Source: Streptomyces sp. SA15 (GTDB lineage Bacteria; Actinomycetota; Actinomycetes; Streptomycetales; Streptomycetaceae). From it: DNA of 64,000 nucleotides. Location: positions 84,544 to 148,543 of the forward strand of contig NZ_NTGE01000014.1 of assembly GCF_002291145.1 (NCBI RefSeq). The letters run 5' to 3'. A model generated the notes under the pieces. That model ran no database searches and had not been told where the DNA came from. It saw only the letters and a program-made list of their open reading frames with translations. Below are positions 30,143 through 39,631 of the stretch, in pieces (positions within the stretch are counted from its first letter, which is position 1; every line of letters starts with the position of its first letter). Both the position numbers and the translations under genes were made by a program.

Positions 30143-30178
30143 GGTTACGGGACTGAGGGTCGGTTCCCTCTTGTAACC
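30143..30178. promoter_or_regulatory. Candidate operator between MFS exporter and HxlR gene
   Basis: GGTTAC at 30143-30148 and GTAACC at 30173-30178 are inverted 24 nt apart in the divergent region. A closer partial pair, GGTT-N9-AACC, occupies 30162-30178. The second may be the real site. Confidence 0.4.
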
Positions 30179-30208
30179 ACCCCCACCCTGCGGCAGCATC
30201 AACAGACT

Positions 30209-30670
30209 ATGGAAGAAGGCACTTTGAAGTCACCGAGTAACTGCGCGGGCACCGGCACCGTGGACTACGGCGACGCCGACCCTTTCCAGTGGGACACCCG
30301 GGAGGACTGCCAGGTGCGGCAGATCCTCGACCGGGTGGCCGACAAGTGGTCGCTGCTCGTCATCGCGCTGCTGGAGAACCGGCGGCTGCGGTTCACGGAG
30401 CTGCGCCGGGAGATCGACGGCATCAGCCAGCGGATGCTGACCGTGACGCTGCGCTCGCTGGAACGGGACGGGCTGGTGAAGCGGACGGTGCATCCGGTGG
30501 TGCCGCCGCGGGTGGAGTACGAACTGACGCCGCTGGGCGGCACCTTGCACGCCACGATCCGGTCCCTGGTGACGTGGACCGAGGCGCACCAGGAGGAGAT
30601 CGCGGCGGCGCGGTCGGCATACGACACGCGGGAGGCGGAGGCGAGCGCGGAGGCTAGCGCTCTTCGGTGA
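30209..30670 (+). CDS. HxlR-family regulator, probable repressor of the divergent MFS gene
   Basis: This 153-residue winged-helix protein has CQVRQILDRVADKWSLLVIALL, then RFTELRREIDGISQRMLTVTLRSLERDGLVKR and PRVEYELTPLG. Cys precedes the first helix as in other HxlR proteins. The ATG at 30209 was chosen over a longer frame that overlaps the MFS start. The N terminus has a polar 25-residue extension. Divergent arrangement with the exporter suggests drug-responsive control. Confidence 0.9.
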   Translation: MEEGTLKSPSNCAGTGTVDYGDADPFQWDTREDCQVRQILDRVADKWSLLVIALLENRRLRFTELRREIDGISQRMLTVTLRSLERDGLVKRTVHPVVPPRVEYELTPLGGTLHATIRSLVTWTEAHQEEIAAARSAYDTREAEASAEASALR

Positions 30671-30750
30671 CCTGACCTTTAGTGACCTGACCTTTAGTGA
30701 CCTGGCCTTCAGTGACCTGTTCTTCAGTCGACCTGTTCTTCAGCGACCTG
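30664..30750. repeat. 15-bp tandem repeats at convergent hxlR/CGNR 3' ends
   Basis: Five to six units of AGTGACCTGACCTTT and variants run head to tail. One unit is 16 bp (AGTCGACC instead of AGTGACC). The extra base shifts the minus-strand frame of the CGNR gene and creates its present stop. Confidence 0.85.
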
Positions 30751-31353
30751 CCGCGACCGGAAGGCCCGCGCCTTCGCCCGGTTCCCGCAGTGCTCCATCG
30801 AGCACCAGCGGCGGCGGCCCGGGCGGGAGGTGTCGACGAAGAGCAGAGCGCAGTTGTGGCCACCGCACTCGCGGATGCGGTCGGCGTACGGGCCGGTGAA
30901 GAGGTCGATCGCGTCGCGGGCGACCGTCGACAGCAGCTGGGTGGCCGTGGCGCCCGAGGCCCAGGCGCGGGTGCCGTCGGGGGCGAGGCGGGCGACGAGC
31001 GGGGCCTCGGCGGCGGCCCCGTTGACGATGTCGAGGTGGCCCGGCTGAAGCGGACGGCCGTGGGCGCGGTCCGCGGCGAGCAGCAAGAGGGCGTTGCGCA
31101 GTTCCCGCGCCAGCCCCAGCTCCCTCTCGGTGACGGCTAGTTCAAGCCCGCTCGGTAGTCGGCTCCGCTCGGCCCACGCCACCAGATCCGCCGGCTCGTG
31201 CAGCACCTCCCACCGCGCGAAGGCACCCGGCCCGCCCGTCGTCACCAGCTCCAGACAGAGCGCGCCCGGGTCGAAGCGGAAGGAATGGCCGCCGTACGAA
31301 GTCAGGGTGAGGCCGGGCGGACGTCCCGGCGATTCCGTTGCACGCTCACTCAC
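30724..31353 (-). CDS. CGNR zinc-finger transcription regulator
   Basis: This 209-residue protein has an N-terminal ABATE-like domain (FDPGALCLELVTTGG) and the C-terminal CGNR zinc finger: CGGHNCALLFVDTSRPG, then WCSMEHCGNRAKARAF, a four-Cys finger with the eponymous CGNR. The family is a putative actinobacterial transcription factor. The GTG at 31353 leaves only 21 nt to the divergent VOC gene. The stop lies inside the tandem repeat; without one inserted base the frame would run on through about 20 more repeat residues (QVTEG, QVTKG) to 30654. Confidence 0.88.
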   Translation of the reverse strand: MSERATESPGRPPGLTLTSYGGHSFRFDPGALCLELVTTGGPGAFARWEVLHEPADLVAWAERSRLPSGLELAVTERELGLARELRNALLLLAADRAHGRPLQPGHLDIVNGAAAEAPLVARLAPDGTRAWASGATATQLLSTVARDAIDLFTGPYADRIRECGGHNCALLFVDTSRPGRRRWCSMEHCGNRAKARAFRSRQVAEEQVD

Positions 31354-31374
31354 GTAACCAGTATAAGTAGTTAC
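31354..31374. promoter_or_regulatory. 21-bp palindromic region shared by divergent CGNR and VOC genes
   Basis: The whole spacer between the two GTG start codons begins GTAAC and ends GTTAC, with an AT-rich centre containing TATAA. Arms extend into both starts (CGTAAC and GTTACG). With no room for leaders, at least one transcript is probably leaderless, and a protein bound here would block both genes. Confidence 0.6.
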
Positions 31375-31842
31375 GTGACTGAGACCACACCCACACCCGT
31401 GCACTGGAAGCTGGTCATCGACGCCGGTGACCCGCACGCGCAGGCCGGCTTCTGGGCCGCCGCGCTGCACTACGAAGTCGAGGACAACAGCGCGCTGATC
31501 GAGAAACTGCTGGGCTTCGGCGCCGTACCGGCCGAGCTCACCGTCGAGTCGCACGGCCGCCGCGCCTGGCGGGACCTGATCGCCGTACGGCACCCGGAAG
31601 ACCCGTACGACAAGGAGAGCGGGACCGGGCTGGGGCGGCGGCTGCTGTTCCAGCGCGTGCCGGAGGCGAAGACGGTGAAGAACCGGCTCCATCTGGACCT
31701 GCACCCGGGCGAGGGGCGGCGCGCGGCGGAGGTGGAGCGGCTGTCGAAGCTGGGCGCGAGCGTGCTGCGGGAGGTGAAGGAGGCCGGGGGCGAGTGGGTG
31801 GTGATGACGGACCCGGAGGGGAACGAGTTCTGCGTGCACTGA
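31375..31842 (+). CDS. VOC-superfamily (glyoxalase/bleomycin-resistance-like) protein
   Basis: This 155-residue protein has two beta-alpha-beta-beta-beta modules: VHWKLVIDAGDPHAQAGFWAAALHY at the start and RLHLDLHPGEGRRAAEVERLSKLGA in the second half, ending WVVMTDPEGNEFCVH with the metal-ligand Glu of the family. The GTG at 31375 is the only plausible start. Substrate is unknown; the divergent CGNR regulator shares its promoter region. Confidence 0.9.
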   Translation: MTETTPTPVHWKLVIDAGDPHAQAGFWAAALHYEVEDNSALIEKLLGFGAVPAELTVESHGRRAWRDLIAVRHPEDPYDKESGTGLGRRLLFQRVPEAKTVKNRLHLDLHPGEGRRAAEVERLSKLGASVLREVKEAGGEWVVMTDPEGNEFCVH

Positions 31843-31892
31843 GCACCGGGCACTCCGCTATGCGAACAGCGCTGACCGGATTGCGTCCTTGA

Positions 31893-32930
<1,038 letters not shown>

Positions 32931-32957
32931 CGGCCGTTCAGCTGCTGGTGCGGCCGT

Positions 32958-34247
32958 TCAACTGCTGGTGCGGGCGCGTTCGGAGAGCCGGTCCATGCGG
33001 GCGCGGGCCGACTCCAGTTCCTCGATGTCGTCGGCGGCCGGGCCGTCCTCGCCGGTGAGCTCGGTCCACAGGCCGATCAGGGCGTGGCCGAGTTCCAGAC
33101 CGTGCGCGGGGTCGCGCACGGCACGCCAGGCGGTGGCCGCGCTCTGGATGTTGCCGTACGCCGCCTCCGCGTCCAGGGAGCGGCGGCAGGCGCGGGCGAG
33201 GTCGAGGGAGAGGTGGAAGGCGCGGACCGGATCGCCCGCCAAGTAGGCGACGTAGGCGGTGAGTTCACGCAGCCGGAGCACCTCGGGGTGCTCCGGCCCC
33301 AGCGTCCCCGAGGCCTCGGCCACGGTCCGCTCCGCCAACTCCGCCGCGGTGTCCGTCCGCCCGGCCCGGACGGCCTCGTTGATCCGCGTCATCGGCTCCG
33401 CGAGGAGGGCGGTGCCGTCCACCGGCGGCTCGTCCCCGAGTACGGCTTCGGCGACGGCGTCGAAGCCCCGGGGAGGGGTCGGCTTCGGCTCGGGGTCGAG
33501 CTCCTCCGCGACGGCGGCGGGCTCGGGCTTCGCGTCCATCACCGGCGGCGGCCCGAACTCCCCCGTCGGAGCGGCGACCGTACCGGGCGCCTGTCCCTGA
33601 GACGGCTCGGGCAACGCCCGCAGGACGAAGGTCGACGGCACGGAGTCGCCACCCGGCCCGGACTCGGACACGGCCCGCAGGGGGAAGGTGGGGACGGCGT
33701 CCCGTACGGGCTCCGACACGGGCCGCAGAAGATGCGTGGGCCGGTCGCGGGCGGGGGCCTGTGCCTGTGCCTCCGGCGGTTCTACGGCTGCGTCGGCGGG
33801 GGCGTCGGGGGGTGCGGGCCAGTAGGGCTCCTCCGGCGCGGACGATGTCGGTGTCGGTGCCTGCACGTCCGGCACCTCCGAAACACCCTCGGCGGCCTCC
33901 CCCGCATTCCCCGCCTCCCCCGCCTCCCCCGGCGGAGCCATCCGTACCGGATCCGCCGTGTAGTGGCTCGAGCCGTCCGGGTTGATCCGGAGGGGGACCA
34001 CCCAGCCGATGCGCTCGTCGTGGATCGTGGCGTGGACGGCGTGACCGGTGGCGAGGGCGATGCGGTGGAGGTGGTTCAGGACGGTCTGCTGAAGCTCCTC
34101 GCCGGGGACGGCGACGACCGGTACACCGCCGACGGACGCGCCGCCCACCCACGGCCCGGCCACCGGTACGAGAACGTCTATCGGCGTCATCGCGGGGGCG
34201 GCCGCGCGCTGGTGGTCCGGCTTCTTGTCGCGGCTGAGTCGAGACAT
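32958..34247 (-). CDS. Tetratricopeptide-like protein with Pro-rich linker
   Basis: This 429-residue protein of unknown function starts with a conserved module (about 18-105: IDVLVPVAGPWVGG, HRIALATGHAVHATIHDERIGW). A Pro/Ala/Glu-rich linker of about 190 residues follows, then a C-terminal helical region (about 310-425) with TPR-like helices (AELAERTVAEASGTLGPEHPEVLRLR). The ATG at 34247 gives MSRLSRDKK after GAGGGAACC. It is divergent from a DUF6668 gene, and the two may function together. Its 3' end contains a duplicated CGGCCGTTCA-CTGCTGGTG unit. Confidence 0.7.
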   Translation of the reverse strand: MSRLSRDKKPDHQRAAAPAMTPIDVLVPVAGPWVGGASVGGVPVVAVPGEELQQTVLNHLHRIALATGHAVHATIHDERIGWVVPLRINPDGSSHYTADPVRMAPPGEAGEAGNAGEAAEGVSEVPDVQAPTPTSSAPEEPYWPAPPDAPADAAVEPPEAQAQAPARDRPTHLLRPVSEPVRDAVPTFPLRAVSESGPGGDSVPSTFVLRALPEPSQGQAPGTVAAPTGEFGPPPVMDAKPEPAAVAEELDPEPKPTPPRGFDAVAEAVLGDEPPVDGTALLAEPMTRINEAVRAGRTDTAAELAERTVAEASGTLGPEHPEVLRLRELTAYVAYLAGDPVRAFHLSLDLARACRRSLDAEAAYGNIQSAATAWRAVRDPAHGLELGHALIGLWTELTGEDGPAADDIEELESARARMDRLSERARTSS

Positions 34248-34409
34248 CGGTTCCCTCACTCGGATGCGTCGGGGAGTAGCCGGACAACGCGTTCGGGGTC
34301 CATGGTGCTCCCTCCCGCCGTCGGGCTCACGTCCCGCAGCGTCCACATCCGGTCGTACACGTACACACGTACTGCCGAGTCTCTCCGCTCGCCCACGGTT
34401 CTCACGTCA

Positions 34410-34423
34410 CTGTGACGTCACAG
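34410..34423. promoter_or_regulatory. 14-bp perfect palindrome in divergent TPR/DUF6668 promoter region
   Basis: CTGTGACGTCACAG is self-complementary and sits about 160 nt from one start and 85 nt from the other. A preceding CACGTCAC adds a direct half-site. The look is that of a dimeric regulator site; the GTGA/TCAC halves are Crp-like but the spacing is too short for canonical Crp. Confidence 0.5.
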
Positions 34424-34507
34424 ACTTGTGCCAGGAATTCACCCCTCGTCACGGACCGTCCGGGATTCCGTGATCATCAGAGGCACATGACAGGAAGGAG
34501 CGCGGGC

Positions 34508-35023
34508 ATGCGGACGGACGTGACCCGAGGACCCGAGATCTGGATCCGCGGACCGGTGGCCGTGTCGGACCCGGTACCGCCCGAGCCCGCCCACGCCTCC
34601 GCCACACCCCGGCGCTACTCCTTCGTCGGCACGCACGGCGGCGCCGGCACCTCCACCCTCGCCACGGTCTACGGCGGCCACGACTGCGGACGCGACTGGC
34701 CCGGCCCCGCCGCCCCGAGGTCGGTCCTGCTCGTCGCCCGTACCCACGCGACCGGGCTGCGGGCCGCTCTGCACGCGCTGGAGGTCTTCCGGCGCGGCGG
34801 GGCTCCGCCCGGGCTCGACCTCGACGCGGTCGTGCTGGTCGCGGACGCACCCGGCCGGCTGCCGCGTCCGCTCGCCCAGCAGATCAAGGTGATCGAGTCG
34901 GCGATCGACGTGTACCGCGTGCCCTGGGTGCAGGCCTGGCGGCTGGGCGATCTGAGCGGAACCCCGCCGCGCGAGACGCGGGCGCTCGCCCGCCTCACCG
35001 CATCACCCGGACGGTCCCGCTGA
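34508..35023 (+). CDS. DUF6668-like protein with degenerate P-loop
   Basis: This 171-residue protein of unknown function was recognised as the Streptomyces family that sits beside such TPR genes. FVGTHGGAGTSTLATVYGG (about 37-55) resembles a degenerate P-loop of the ParA/CpaE class, followed by VLLVARTHATGLRAAL and VVLVADAPGRLP, like the strands of a nucleotide-binding fold. AGGAAGGAG lies 7 nt before the ATG at 34508. An ATG at 34487 would add seven residues but has no such site. Confidence 0.7.
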   Translation: MRTDVTRGPEIWIRGPVAVSDPVPPEPAHASATPRRYSFVGTHGGAGTSTLATVYGGHDCGRDWPGPAAPRSVLLVARTHATGLRAALHALEVFRRGGAPPGLDLDAVVLVADAPGRLPRPLAQQIKVIESAIDVYRVPWVQAWRLGDLSGTPPRETRALARLTASPGRSR

Positions 35024-35040
35024 GCGACCGGCGGCAGCTC

Positions 35041-36300
35041 ATGGGCGTTGCCGCCCTCTCCGCCGAGGAGACCGCCGCCGCCGTACGGTCACGCGCGCTG
35101 CGTGCCGTCGACGTGGTGGCGGCGGCGTTGGAGCGGATCGAGCGGGCCGAGCCGACCCTGTGCGCGTTCGTCGAGGTGTGGGGCGAGGCGGCGCTGCGGC
35201 AGGCCGGCGAGGTGGACGCGCGGATCACGGCGGACGAGTCGCTCCCGCTGGCCGGGGTTCCGATCGGGGTGAAGGGGCGGCACGGTTTGCGTACGGCGGC
35301 TCCGCTGCTGGCCGCCGGATGTGTGGCGGTGGGCGCCACGTCCGTCCCTGGGCCTGGAACGCCCTGGCAGACCTGGGGACTTGGCGCGCACGGCCGTACC
35401 GTCAACCCGTGGCGGGCCGACCGTACGCCGGGCGGCTCCTCGGCCGGGTCCGCGGCGGCCGTGGCGGCGGGGCTGGTGCCGCTCGCGACGGGGAGCGACG
35501 GGGCGGGGTCGGTGCGGATCCCGGCGGCGTGGTGCGGTGTGGTCGGGCTGAAGGTCACGAACGGTCGGCTGCCGACAGCTGACCGTACGGGCCTCACGGC
35601 ACCCGGCGTCCTCACCCGCCACGCCTCGGACGCGGCGGCGTATTGGCGGGTGGTGTCGTCGGACGCGCCCGGTTCCGGGGACGCGCCGGGGTCCGGGGAC
35701 GCGCCCGGTTCCGGGGACACGACCGGTTCCGGGGACACGACCGGTTCCGGGGACACGGCGGGGTCCGGGGACACCGCGGGGTCCGGGGACACCGCGGGAA
35801 GCGGCGGCCCGCTGCCCCCGACCGCCGTCTGGTCCGCAGACCTCGGCTTCGCCGACCCCGACTCGGAGGTCGTCGCGGTCGCCCATGCGGCGGCCGTGCG
35901 GCTCGCGGACGCCGGTGCCGTACGGCTCGTACGGCCACGCACCGCTCTCGGGCTCGAAGACCCTGCCCCCGCGTGGCTCGCTCTGCGTACGACCGGCACG
36001 GATCCCACGACCGCCCACCGCATCCGGGCCGCGAACGACCGGCGACTGTCCGCCCTCTTCGCCGAGGCCCAGCTGCTCCTGACGCCGACGACCCCCACCG
36101 CCCCGCATGGCCACGAGGGCCCGGGCGACCGCTACTCCACGGCCCTGACCTGGGCGTTCAACCTGAGCGGGCACCCGGCGATCAGCGTTCCGGCGGGGTT
36201 CGGGCCCGACGGCTGCCCGGTCGGGCTCCAGCTCGTGGCGCCGCACGGGCGGGAGGACCTGCTGCTCCGGACGGTCGACGGCACGTACGGGGCCGAATGA
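35041..36300 (+). CDS. Amidase-signature hydrolase with in-frame repeat insert
   Basis: This 419-residue amidase has the Ser-cis-Ser-Lys triad: K78 (GVPIGVKG), the cis Ser in GGSSAGS (residues 131-137) and the nucleophile S157 in TGSDGAGSVRIPA. Residues about 207-256 are a hydrophilic tandem of PGSGDA/TGSGDT units from an 18-bp minisatellite, falling where the family has a variable loop. GlyGly-Ala replacements near K78 (KGRHGLRT) are unusual; typical enzymes read KD. Substrate is unknown. It starts 17 nt after the DUF6668 gene and may be co-transcribed with it. Confidence 0.88.
   Translation: MGVAALSAEETAAAVRSRALRAVDVVAAALERIERAEPTLCAFVEVWGEAALRQAGEVDARITADESLPLAGVPIGVKGRHGLRTAAPLLAAGCVAVGATSVPGPGTPWQTWGLGAHGRTVNPWRADRTPGGSSAGSAAAVAAGLVPLATGSDGAGSVRIPAAWCGVVGLKVTNGRLPTADRTGLTAPGVLTRHASDAAAYWRVVSSDAPGSGDAPGSGDAPGSGDTTGSGDTTGSGDTAGSGDTAGSGDTAGSGGPLPPTAVWSADLGFADPDSEVVAVAHAAAVRLADAGAVRLVRPRTALGLEDPAPAWLALRTTGTDPTTAHRIRAANDRRLSALFAEAQLLLTPTTPTAPHGHEGPGDRYSTALTWAFNLSGHPAISVPAGFGPDGCPVGLQLVAPHGREDLLLRTVDGTYGAE
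35659..35806. repeat. 18-bp minisatellite within the amidase gene
   Basis: About eight units of the type GGTTCCGGGGACACGACC run in frame, with variant first and last bases. The unit length preserves the reading frame. Confidence 0.9.
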
Positions 36301-36323
36301 GCCCGGCTCAATGACTCAAGGGC

Positions 36324-37229
36324 TCAGGAGGAGACGTCCTTCGCCGTGAAGCGTGCCCACGCCGCCGAGCCGAACACCACCGCGTACAGGGCCTGGAGGC
36401 CGAGGTTCTTCACCAGGTCGTCCCAGTACACCGGTTCGCGCATGAGGTCGGCGAAGGACAGCCAGTAGTGGGAGAAGAAGTACGGGTGGATCGCGTGGAG
36501 TTGGGGGATCTGGTCGAGGATCTGAATCGTGATCAGCAGGCCGACCGTGGTCGCCATCGCCGCGATGCCGCTGTTGGTCAGGGTCGAGACGAACAGGCCG
36601 AGGGCCGCGACGCCGATCAGTGACGCGGCGACGACCAGGGCGATCAGGAAGGCGCGGCCCAGGCCCTCGGTGAAGCTGATCTGCGTGCCGGAGATCGTCG
36701 TCAGCTCGCCGAGTGGGAAGAGCAGCGCGCCGACCGTCAGGGCGGAGACCGCGACCACGAGGGTGGCCAGCAGGCAGAAGGCCAGTACGGTCGCGTACTT
36801 GGTGAGCAGCAGGCGGCTGCGGCCGGCGGGGGCGACCAGCAGGTAGCGCAGGGTGCCGGCGTTCGCCTCGCCGGCGATCGCGTCGCCCGCGATGACGCCG
36901 ATCGCCATCGGCAGGAAGAAGGGGAGCGTCGCGGCGAGCGCGGTGAAGACCAGGAACAGGCCGTTGTTGGTGATCTGCGAGATGAACGCCGGGCCCCCGC
37001 CTCCCCCGCCGCCGGGCGACGAGCCGTCGCTGGTCTCGATCTTCACGGCGATCCCGACCAGGATCGGCACGGCCGCCAGCACGCCCAGCAGCGCGAGGGT
37101 GCGCCAGCGCCGGAAGGTGGTCAGCAGTTCGTTGCGGAGCAGGCCGAAGGTCCACACCAGCCGTGGATCACGGGCGGTTTCGGCCGGTACGACCCTCTCA
37201 GCCTGTACTGGCGTCTCAGCCTGCGACAT
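36324..37229 (-). CDS. ABC-2 type transporter permease
   Basis: This 301-residue permease has six predicted helices: one at about 38-58 after a cytoplasmic N terminus, an external loop rich in Gly (GSSPGGGGGGGPA, about 70-82), then five clustered helices including PFFLPMAIGVIAGDAIAGEANAGTLRYLL-type motif, characteristic of ABC-2 exporters. It overlaps the upstream ATPase gene by 14 nt. The pair would form a homodimeric or half exporter; substrate is unknown. Confidence 0.9.
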   Translation of the reverse strand: MSQAETPVQAERVVPAETARDPRLVWTFGLLRNELLTTFRRWRTLALLGVLAAVPILVGIAVKIETSDGSSPGGGGGGGPAFISQITNNGLFLVFTALAATLPFFLPMAIGVIAGDAIAGEANAGTLRYLLVAPAGRSRLLLTKYATVLAFCLLATLVVAVSALTVGALLFPLGELTTISGTQISFTEGLGRAFLIALVVAASLIGVAALGLFVSTLTNSGIAAMATTVGLLITIQILDQIPQLHAIHPYFFSHYWLSFADLMREPVYWDDLVKNLGLQALYAVVFGSAAWARFTAKDVSS

Positions 37230-38322
37230 CGAAGCCCTCCCCCGTCAGCGCCACGAACGCGTCCTCCAGGGAGGCCCGTTCGACCCCGAAGCCACGGACG
37301 CGGACGCCCGCCGTCACCAACGCGGCGTTCACGTCGGCGAGATCACGGTCGGGTGGCTCGGCGCTCACCCGGTCCTCGGTGATCACGACGTCCGACGCCC
37401 CCTGCTCCTTCAGTACGCGGGCCGCGTCCGCCGCGTCCGGGGTCGTCACGACCAGTCGGCCACGGGCGCCCGCCGCGAGGTCAGCCACCGCGCCCTGCGT
37501 GATCAGCCGCCCCTGGGCCATCACGGCCGCGTGCGTGCATACCTGCTCGATCTCGTCGAGGAGGTGGGAGGAGAGGAAGACGGTCGTGCCGTCGGAGGCC
37601 AACTCCCGGATGAGCGCGCGTATTTCGCGCATGCCCTGCGGGTCGAGGCCATTGGTCGGCTCGTCGAGGACGAGCAGCTTGCGCGGCTGCAGCAGCGCGG
37701 CGGCGAGCCCCAGGCGTTGCTTCATGCCCAGCGAGTACGCCTTCGCCTTCTTGCCGGCGGCGGCCGCGAGGCCCACCCGGTCCAGCGCCGCCGCGACGCG
37801 GGTGCGCCGGGTGCGTGGGTCGGCGGTCGGGTCGGCGGCGTCGTACCGGATCAGATTGTCGCGGCCGGAGAGGAAGCCGTACAGGGCGGGTCCCTCGATC
37901 AGCGCGCCCACATGCGGCAGCACGGCGCGCGCCGAGCGGGGCATGGGCCGGCCCAGCACGCGGGCCGAGCCGGAGGTGGGCTCGATGAGGCCCATCAGCA
38001 TGCGGATGGTGGTGGTCTTGCCGGAGCCGTTCGGACCGAGGAAGCCGAAGACGCTGCCCGCCGGGACGGTCAGGTCGAGACCGTCGACGGCGAGCTGCCC
38101 GCCGCGGTAGCGCTTGGTGAGCGCGCGGGTGGCGATGACGCTGTCGTCATCCGGCCCGATGACGCCGTGGTCACGCGGCCCGATGACGCCGTGGTCACCC
38201 GGCCCGATGACGCCGTGGTCACCCGGCCCGGTGACGCCATGGTCACCTGGCCCGATGCCGCTGTCGTCATCCGTCCTTCCCGCGCCTCGCGGATCCGGCT
38301 CCGTGGCGGACGGTTCGCCCAT
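37216..38322 (-). CDS. ABC-2 transporter ATP-binding protein with repeat N terminus
   Basis: This 368-residue ATPase has Walker A GPNGSGKTT, the signature SLGMKQRLGLAAALL, Walker B LLVLDEPTNGLDPQG and the switch His in LSSHLLDE. It also has the C-terminal DUF4162-like domain of ABC-2 exporters. The first 45 residues are tandem GDHGVIGP units from a 21-bp minisatellite (about 38140-38265) that ends just before VIATRALTKRYRG, where the true domain begins; an internal start is possible. It is downstream of the LolA-like gene. Confidence 0.92.
   Translation of the reverse strand: MGEPSATEPDPRGAGRTDDDSGIGPGDHGVTGPGDHGVIGPGDHGVIGPRDHGVIGPDDDSVIATRALTKRYRGGQLAVDGLDLTVPAGSVFGFLGPNGSGKTTTIRMLMGLIEPTSGSARVLGRPMPRSARAVLPHVGALIEGPALYGFLSGRDNLIRYDAADPTADPRTRRTRVAAALDRVGLAAAAGKKAKAYSLGMKQRLGLAAALLQPRKLLVLDEPTNGLDPQGMREIRALIRELASDGTTVFLSSHLLDEIEQVCTHAAVMAQGRLITQGAVADLAAGARGRLVVTTPDAADAARVLKEQGASDVVITEDRVSAEPPDRDLADVNAALVTAGVRVRGFGVERASLEDAFVALTGEGFDVAG
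38140..38265. repeat. 21-bp minisatellite at the 5' end of the ABC ATPase gene
   Basis: About five units of the kind GGCCCGATGACGCCGTGGTCA follow each other with few changes, coding in frame for HGVIGPGD repeats. Confidence 0.88.
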
Positions 38323-38404
38323 CGGCTTCCTCTGGCTCGCTCGATTCGTCGCACGCGTACGGCATTCACCGTATGCGCGTCCGGTACTTACTGCCCAGCG
38401 TTAC

Positions 38405-39631
38405 TTACTGCCCAGCGTTCGCCGCCTTCACGAGGGCGTCCTTGTCGACCGCGCCGACGTAGATCTTACCGTCGTCCGTCATCAGGGCGTTGATCAGGCG
38501 GGTCTTGAAGACCGTGCCCGAGCCGAACTTGCCGGTCACCTTGTCGCCGAGCGAGTCGAGGAAGCCTCCGAAGTCGCCGCCGGCCTCGGCGCCGGAGGGC
38601 ATGCCCTGGCCGCCGGTGTCGAAGGTGGCGACGGAGTTCCAGCCCTCGCCTATGACCTTCAGGCCGTCGAGGCCCTTGCCGAGGTCCTCCTCGGACTTCT
38701 CGGGCGCCGCCCCGCCGTGTTCGACGTCCTCGCCCTCGGTGATCTTCGCGCCCTTGGGCGGCGTGAAGTCGAAGGTGGAGGCGGCCGGCTTGGCGAAGCT
38801 GACCTGGGTGAAGCCCGCGTCCACGACGGCGGCGCCGCCGCTCGACGGGGTCAGCGTGAACTTCAGCGGCATGCCGGTCTTGGAGTCCACCGCCACGGTG
38901 ATCTGGCCGACCGTGGACCCGGAGTCCTTCGGCTTGATGACGAGCCGGTAGGCGTCCCGGCCCGCGACCTGCGCGGTGCCGTCGACGGTCACGGAGGTGG
39001 TGTCGTCGACCGCCTTCAGGGCCTCCTCGGCCATGTCCTTGGGCGTGGCCGGGACGTCTTCCCTTTCCTTCGCCTCCTTCGCCTGCTTGCCGGCGCTCTC
39101 GGACGAGGTCGCGTGGTAGACCTCGTTCGACTCGCTGTCGTAGCCCCAGACGTCCTTGCCGTTGTGGATCACGCTGTACTCGGAGGCGTTCTCCAGCAGC
39201 GACAGCTTCTGCTTGTCGGGGCCGTCGGCCGCGACGCGCACGGTGTGCGTGCCGGACGCGAGCTCGGTGAGCTTCGAGGACGGGTCTGCGGAGGAGCCGT
39301 CCGATCCCTGACCCGACTCCATGGCGCCGGAGGCGAAGCTGCTCTCCAGCCCGCCGAGGTCGGGCAGCCCCAGATCCGTGCTGATCTTCACCGTGCCGGA
39401 CAGCTGCTGTACGTCCGACGCGGCGATCTTCTCGATGAGCTCCTGTGCGCTGACCTTCGGCAGATCCGGGTCGCCGGAGTCGGCGAGCGCGGGGACGAGC
39501 CCGATGGTCGCCGCGGCCACCCCCACCACCGCGACCGGGACGACGTACCGCGCGGCCTTGCGCCGACCCGCGTACCGGTCGTCGACCTCCTCCGCGGCGG
39601 TCGTGCTGTCTTCGGATTCGAACGGTGCCAT
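38405..39631 (-). CDS. LolA/DUF2092-like exported protein
   Basis: This 408-residue protein has a cytoplasmic N terminus of about 28 residues, one hydrophobic segment (about 29-50, VVPVAVVGVAAATIGLVPALA), and an extracytoplasmic domain of the LolA-like beta-barrel type (SAQELIEKIAASDVQQLSGTVKI at the start, KTGMPLKFTLTPS in the middle). Similar actinobacterial proteins act near ABC exporters, perhaps in lipoprotein or signal handling. It lies 82 nt upstream of the ABC ATPase in the same direction, so the three genes probably form one unit. Confidence 0.8.
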   Translation of the reverse strand: MAPFESEDSTTAAEEVDDRYAGRRKAARYVVPVAVVGVAAATIGLVPALADSGDPDLPKVSAQELIEKIAASDVQQLSGTVKISTDLGLPDLGGLESSFASGAMESGQGSDGSSADPSSKLTELASGTHTVRVAADGPDKQKLSLLENASEYSVIHNGKDVWGYDSESNEVYHATSSESAGKQAKEAKEREDVPATPKDMAEEALKAVDDTTSVTVDGTAQVAGRDAYRLVIKPKDSGSTVGQITVAVDSKTGMPLKFTLTPSSGGAAVVDAGFTQVSFAKPAASTFDFTPPKGAKITEGEDVEHGGAAPEKSEEDLGKGLDGLKVIGEGWNSVATFDTGGQGMPSGAEAGGDFGGFLDSLGDKVTGKFGSGTVFKTRLINALMTDDGKIYVGAVDKDALVKAANAGQ

